This document shows positions 61,650-64,000 of a stretch of DNA of 64,000 nucleotides, piece after piece. Under the pieces are notes generated by a model, which did not search any database, was not told where the DNA came from, and saw only the letters and a list, made by a program, of their open reading frames with translations. The stretch lies in the NCBI RefSeq assembly GCF_900102365.1, contig NZ_FOIN01000009.1, positions 1 through 64,000 of the forward strand, written 5' to 3'. Both the position numbers and the translations under genes were made by a program. Origin of the DNA: Thomasclavelia cocleata. GTDB taxonomy: Bacteria > Bacillota_I > Bacilli_A > Erysipelotrichales > Coprobacillaceae. How positions within the stretch are numbered: position 1 is the stretch's first letter; each line of letters begins with the position of its first letter.

Positions 61650-62635
61650 TAAGCAACCTCATCAAATAAATTATTTAATTTTTGTTCATCTAACTTTTCA
61701 CCAATTATACAAATTTGACCAGTAAAATTGGCTTTTCCTATACGAATCTCATATTCCCCTGGAACTAGGTCAAAATACAACCAATTATTTTCAAAACTAT
61801 CTACATAGCCTTTAGCCCTTAGAATATTTCCATAGTTTGAATTCTCACTAAGTTTTTTTAAGATTGTCTCTAATTGAATTTTAGTATATTTTTTTGGTGT
61901 TTGTTTACTCCAGCTAGTAAATATTTCATCTGCATGATGATGTTCATGTTTGCATTTATGATTATGGTGGTGTTCATGATTATGATTGTGACCACACTCA
62001 GGACAAATATCTAATTCATTGAACAATTGGTTACGAAGATTATCACTATGATCAAAAGCAGCAACTAATGTTTCTTGGGTTAATTGATTCCAAGTGGTTG
62101 TAATTATATTGGCTTTATTGTTATGTTCTTTAATTATTTTAATACATTCATTAAGTTGAAATTCTGTTATATCTTCAGTTCTGCTTAAAATAATTAATGA
62201 GGCATATTTGATTTGATTATTAAAAAATTCACCAAAGTTTTTAGTATATAGACGACATTTTTTAGCATCAATTACAGTCATATGATTGTCAAGTGATAGT
62301 TCATCACTATTAACTTCATTTACAGCTTTTATTACATCAGATAATTTACCTACTCCAGAAGGTTCAATAATAATACGGTCAGGATGATACTTTTCAATAA
62401 CTTCCACTAACGAAGTTTCAAAATCATCTACAAGACTGCAACAGATACATCCAGAGTTGATTTCAGTTATTTCGATTCCAGAATCATGCATAAATGTTCC
62501 ATCGATTCCAATTTCACCAAATTCATTTTCAATCAATACAATTTGTTCATCAAGATATATTTCTTTAATTAATTTTTTTATAAAAGTTGTTTTTCCAGCT
62601 CCAAGAAAACCAGATATGATATCTACTTTTATCAT
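61649..62635 (-). CDS. CobW/COG0523 metal-chaperone GTPase with His-rich loop
   Basis: The 328-aa GTPase has the P-loop SGFLGAGKTTFIKKL, Walker-B-side IENEFGEIGIDG, the metal-binding GCICCS (Cys63, Cys65, Cys66) and EPSGVGKL. SRTED (151-155) stands where NKxD guanine specificity is expected. A His/Cys-rich segment (211-234, CPECGHNHNH then EHHHNHKCKHEHHH) lies before the CobW C-terminal domain. These proteins move zinc to client enzymes under zinc limitation. No Zur box was recognised upstream, and no zinc transporter is adjacent. Confidence 0.88.
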   Translation of the reverse strand: MIKVDIISGFLGAGKTTFIKKLIKEIYLDEQIVLIENEFGEIGIDGTFMHDSGIEITEINSGCICCSLVDDFETSLVEVIEKYHPDRIIIEPSGVGKLSDVIKAVNEVNSDELSLDNHMTVIDAKKCRLYTKNFGEFFNNQIKYASLIILSRTEDITEFQLNECIKIIKEHNNKANIITTTWNQLTQETLVAAFDHSDNLRNQLFNELDICPECGHNHNHEHHHNHKCKHEHHHADEIFTSWSKQTPKKYTKIQLETILKKLSENSNYGNILRAKGYVDSFENNWLYFDLVPGEYEIRIGKANFTGQICIIGEKLDEQKLNNLFDEVA

Positions 62636-62830
62636 CTAATTCATCTCCTATCTAAGATATTATAACATTAAGTTTTTTATGGTTCAAATATTGAAGTTGT
62701 TAAAATTATTACCATTATTTAAAAAACTAGAACAAAATTAATTCTATATTAAACAGATTTTTAAAATATGACAAGAATAGTAACATAACTCAAAATATGT
62801 TAGAATATAAGGTATAGAGGAGGAATATTT

Positions 62831-63418
62831 ATGAGTAAAAAGGTTATAACCATTGCAAGAGAATATGGCTCTGGGGGAAGGTTGATTGCTCAAAAAGTCG
62901 CAGAAAAATTAGGAATAGTTTATTATGATAATGAAGTTATTGATTTAGCTGCTAAGGAAATGGGATTTGATGTAGATGTGATTAGAAAAGTTTCAGAAGA
63001 AAAATCATCAGGATTTATGTATAGTCTATCTTCTAGTGCATTTACTCTTCCTTTAAACGATCAAGTATACACGATGCAATCAAAAATTATTCGTCATCTA
63101 GCAAGTTATGATGCTTGTATTATTGTTAGTGGTTGTGCTGATTATATTTTGGAAGATTTTGATAATGTTTTGAAGGTTTTTATTCATGCACCATTAGAAT
63201 CAAGAATCCGTCGGGTTAAAGAAGATTATAAAGAAAATCATAGTGATTTAAAAAAATATGTGGTAAAGAAGGATAAAACTAGGAGTAATTATTATAATTA
63301 CTATACAACTAAAAAGTGGGGACAATTAAAAAATTTTGATTTAACAATTAATAGTGATTTGGGTATTAATGAAGCGGCAGATATAATTTCGAAATTATAT
63401 TTAGAGGGAAAATTTTAA
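62831..63418 (+). CDS. cytidylate-kinase-like P-loop protein
   Basis: The 195-aa protein has ITIAREYGSGGRLIAQKVAEKLG (P-loop variant of the Cmk-like family), YYDNEVIDLAA and a C-terminal Arg-rich lid RIRRVKEDY plus DKTRSNYYNYYT. The family is widespread in anaerobes as a stand-alone protein or fused to other domains; kinase activity on nucleotides is assumed but not shown. An AGAGGAGGAATATTT site precedes the ATG, and its stop overlaps the MATE start (TAATG). Confidence 0.82.
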   Translation: MSKKVITIAREYGSGGRLIAQKVAEKLGIVYYDNEVIDLAAKEMGFDVDVIRKVSEEKSSGFMYSLSSSAFTLPLNDQVYTMQSKIIRHLASYDACIIVSGCADYILEDFDNVLKVFIHAPLESRIRRVKEDYKENHSDLKKYVVKKDKTRSNYYNYYTTKKWGQLKNFDLTINSDLGINEAADIISKLYLEGKF

Positions 63419-64000
63419 TGGCTACAGAAAATAAAATGGGTGTAATGCCTGTAAATAAACTATTAATTACAATGTCTTTACCAATGATAATTTCAATGTT
63501 AGTTCAAGCAATGTATAATATTGTTGATAGTATATTTGTTGCTCAAATTAGTGAAAATGCACTAACAGCAGTTTCTTTAGCTTTTCCCTTGCAAAACTTA
63601 ATGATTGCTTTTGCAGGGGGAACAGCTGTAGGGGTTAATGCTTTATTGTCTAGAAGCTTAGGGGAAAAGAATCAAGATAATGTAAATAAAACAGCGACAA
63701 ATTCAATTTTCATTTATTTAATTACAGCATTAATTTTTATGATTGGAGGATTGCTGATATCTAATATATTTTTTAGTATTCAAACTACTAATCAAGAAAT
63801 CATAAATCATGGAAAGGTTTATATCTCAATTGTTGTAGGGAGTTCATTTGGTTTATTTGGACAGTTTTTATTTGAACGGCTTTTACAAGCTACAGGAAGA
63901 ACAATGTTTACGATGTTTACCCAAGGTATTGGGGCAATAATCAATATAATATTAGATCCAATCTTTATTTTTGGTTTATTTTCAGTGCCCAAAATGGGTG
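63418..64000 (+). CDS. MATE-family multidrug efflux transporter (cut by window edge)
   Basis: 194 codons are visible. NKLLITMSLPMIISMLVQAMYNIVDSIFVAQI and LTAVSLAFPLQNLMIAFAGGTAVGVNALLSRSLG are typical of MATE (NorM/DinF-like) antiporters, with six membrane helices begun. It would export cationic drugs with Na+ or H+. It is coupled to the preceding kinase-like gene by a one-base overlap. Confidence 0.92.
   Translation, partial: MATENKMGVMPVNKLLITMSLPMIISMLVQAMYNIVDSIFVAQISENALTAVSLAFPLQNLMIAFAGGTAVGVNALLSRSLGEKNQDNVNKTATNSIFIYLITALIFMIGGLLISNIFFSIQTTNQEIINHGKVYISIVVGSSFGLFGQFLFERLLQATGRTMFTMFTQGIGAIINIILDPIFIFGLFSVPKMG

Noticed and set aside
62640-62830. Zur-type operator upstream of the GTPase pair
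   Set aside because: No clear palindrome of the Zur type could be found by eye in this AT-rich gap.

Overview
The window is AT-rich DNA from a low-GC Gram-positive bacterium (Bacillota). Short intergenic gaps, strong GGAGG-type ribosome binding sites, a FabK/FabT type II fatty-acid cluster, an RNA polymerase delta subunit, LrgAB, a GH25 lysozyme, NlpC/P60 wall hydrolases and a TGD-type C-terminal sorting tail fit a gut Erysipelotrichia-like organism (Thomasclavelia/Coprobacillus relatives). That placement is inference from gene content only. No rRNA, tRNA or CRISPR array was recognised.

Region 1 (1-7.8 kb) is accessory. It holds the tail of an ISL3-like transposase, an orphan LytTR regulator whose phospho-acceptor Asp is Glu, and a lactococcin-972-type bacteriocin locus: small secreted peptide, 684-aa DUF1430-type membrane protein, dedicated ABC ATPase and a small membrane protein. 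An upstream block of about 0.4-0.6 kb is present twice (1591-2163 and 3254-3673). Each copy carries a pair of direct repeats spaced 20 bp that look like a LytTR-type site. Decayed gene pieces surround the locus, and the peptide's signal sequence is cut by an in-frame stop.

Region 2 (7.8-39 kb) is mostly ordinary chromosome: a PepSY/two-component/PepSY operon, an ABC-F ATPase, an aconitase-isocitrate dehydrogenase-GntR operon (oxidative TCA branch), an HD phosphohydrolase, a class A PBP, cardiolipin synthase, ArgS with RpoE (delta), ClpP, GAPDH, a large cell-wall esterase with FIVAR repeats, LrgAB, two paralogous coiled-coil NlpC/P60 hydrolases, a GH25 lysozyme, a ferritin-like protein, several small enzymes and a radical SAM protein.

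Region 3 (39.1-50 kb) is a complete fatty-acid initiation and elongation cluster: acpP | accB-accC-accD-accA-fabT-fabH-fabK-(second FabK-like flavoprotein)-fabD-fabG-fabF-fabZ. Three perfect 13-bp palindromes (TTTGA-N3-TCAAA) lie upstream of acpP and accB, matching the kind of operator used by the MarR-type FabT regulator encoded inside the cluster. After the cluster come a small ORF, a PucR-type regulator with a perfect inverted repeat in its leader, and an RlmD-like rRNA methyltransferase.

Region 4 (52.8-60.7 kb) is a graveyard of mobile DNA directly downstream of the rRNA methyltransferase: pieces of a Tn916/Tn1549-type conjugative element (thioester/Cna-type surface protein start, DUF961, mobC, serine recombinase tail), DUF6194, an XRE regulator plus small membrane protein, a DUF3795 remnant, a thioredoxin-reductase-like flavoprotein lacking the CxxC pair, a second orphan LytTR regulator with its own 20-bp-spaced repeat upstream of a 71-aa protein, and an XRE regulator divergent from a small Cys4 protein.

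Region 5 (60.7-64 kb) carries two COG0523/CobW-type GTPases, one His-rich and one fused to a TIGR03943-like C-terminal domain, a cytidylate-kinase-like protein and the start of a MATE transporter.
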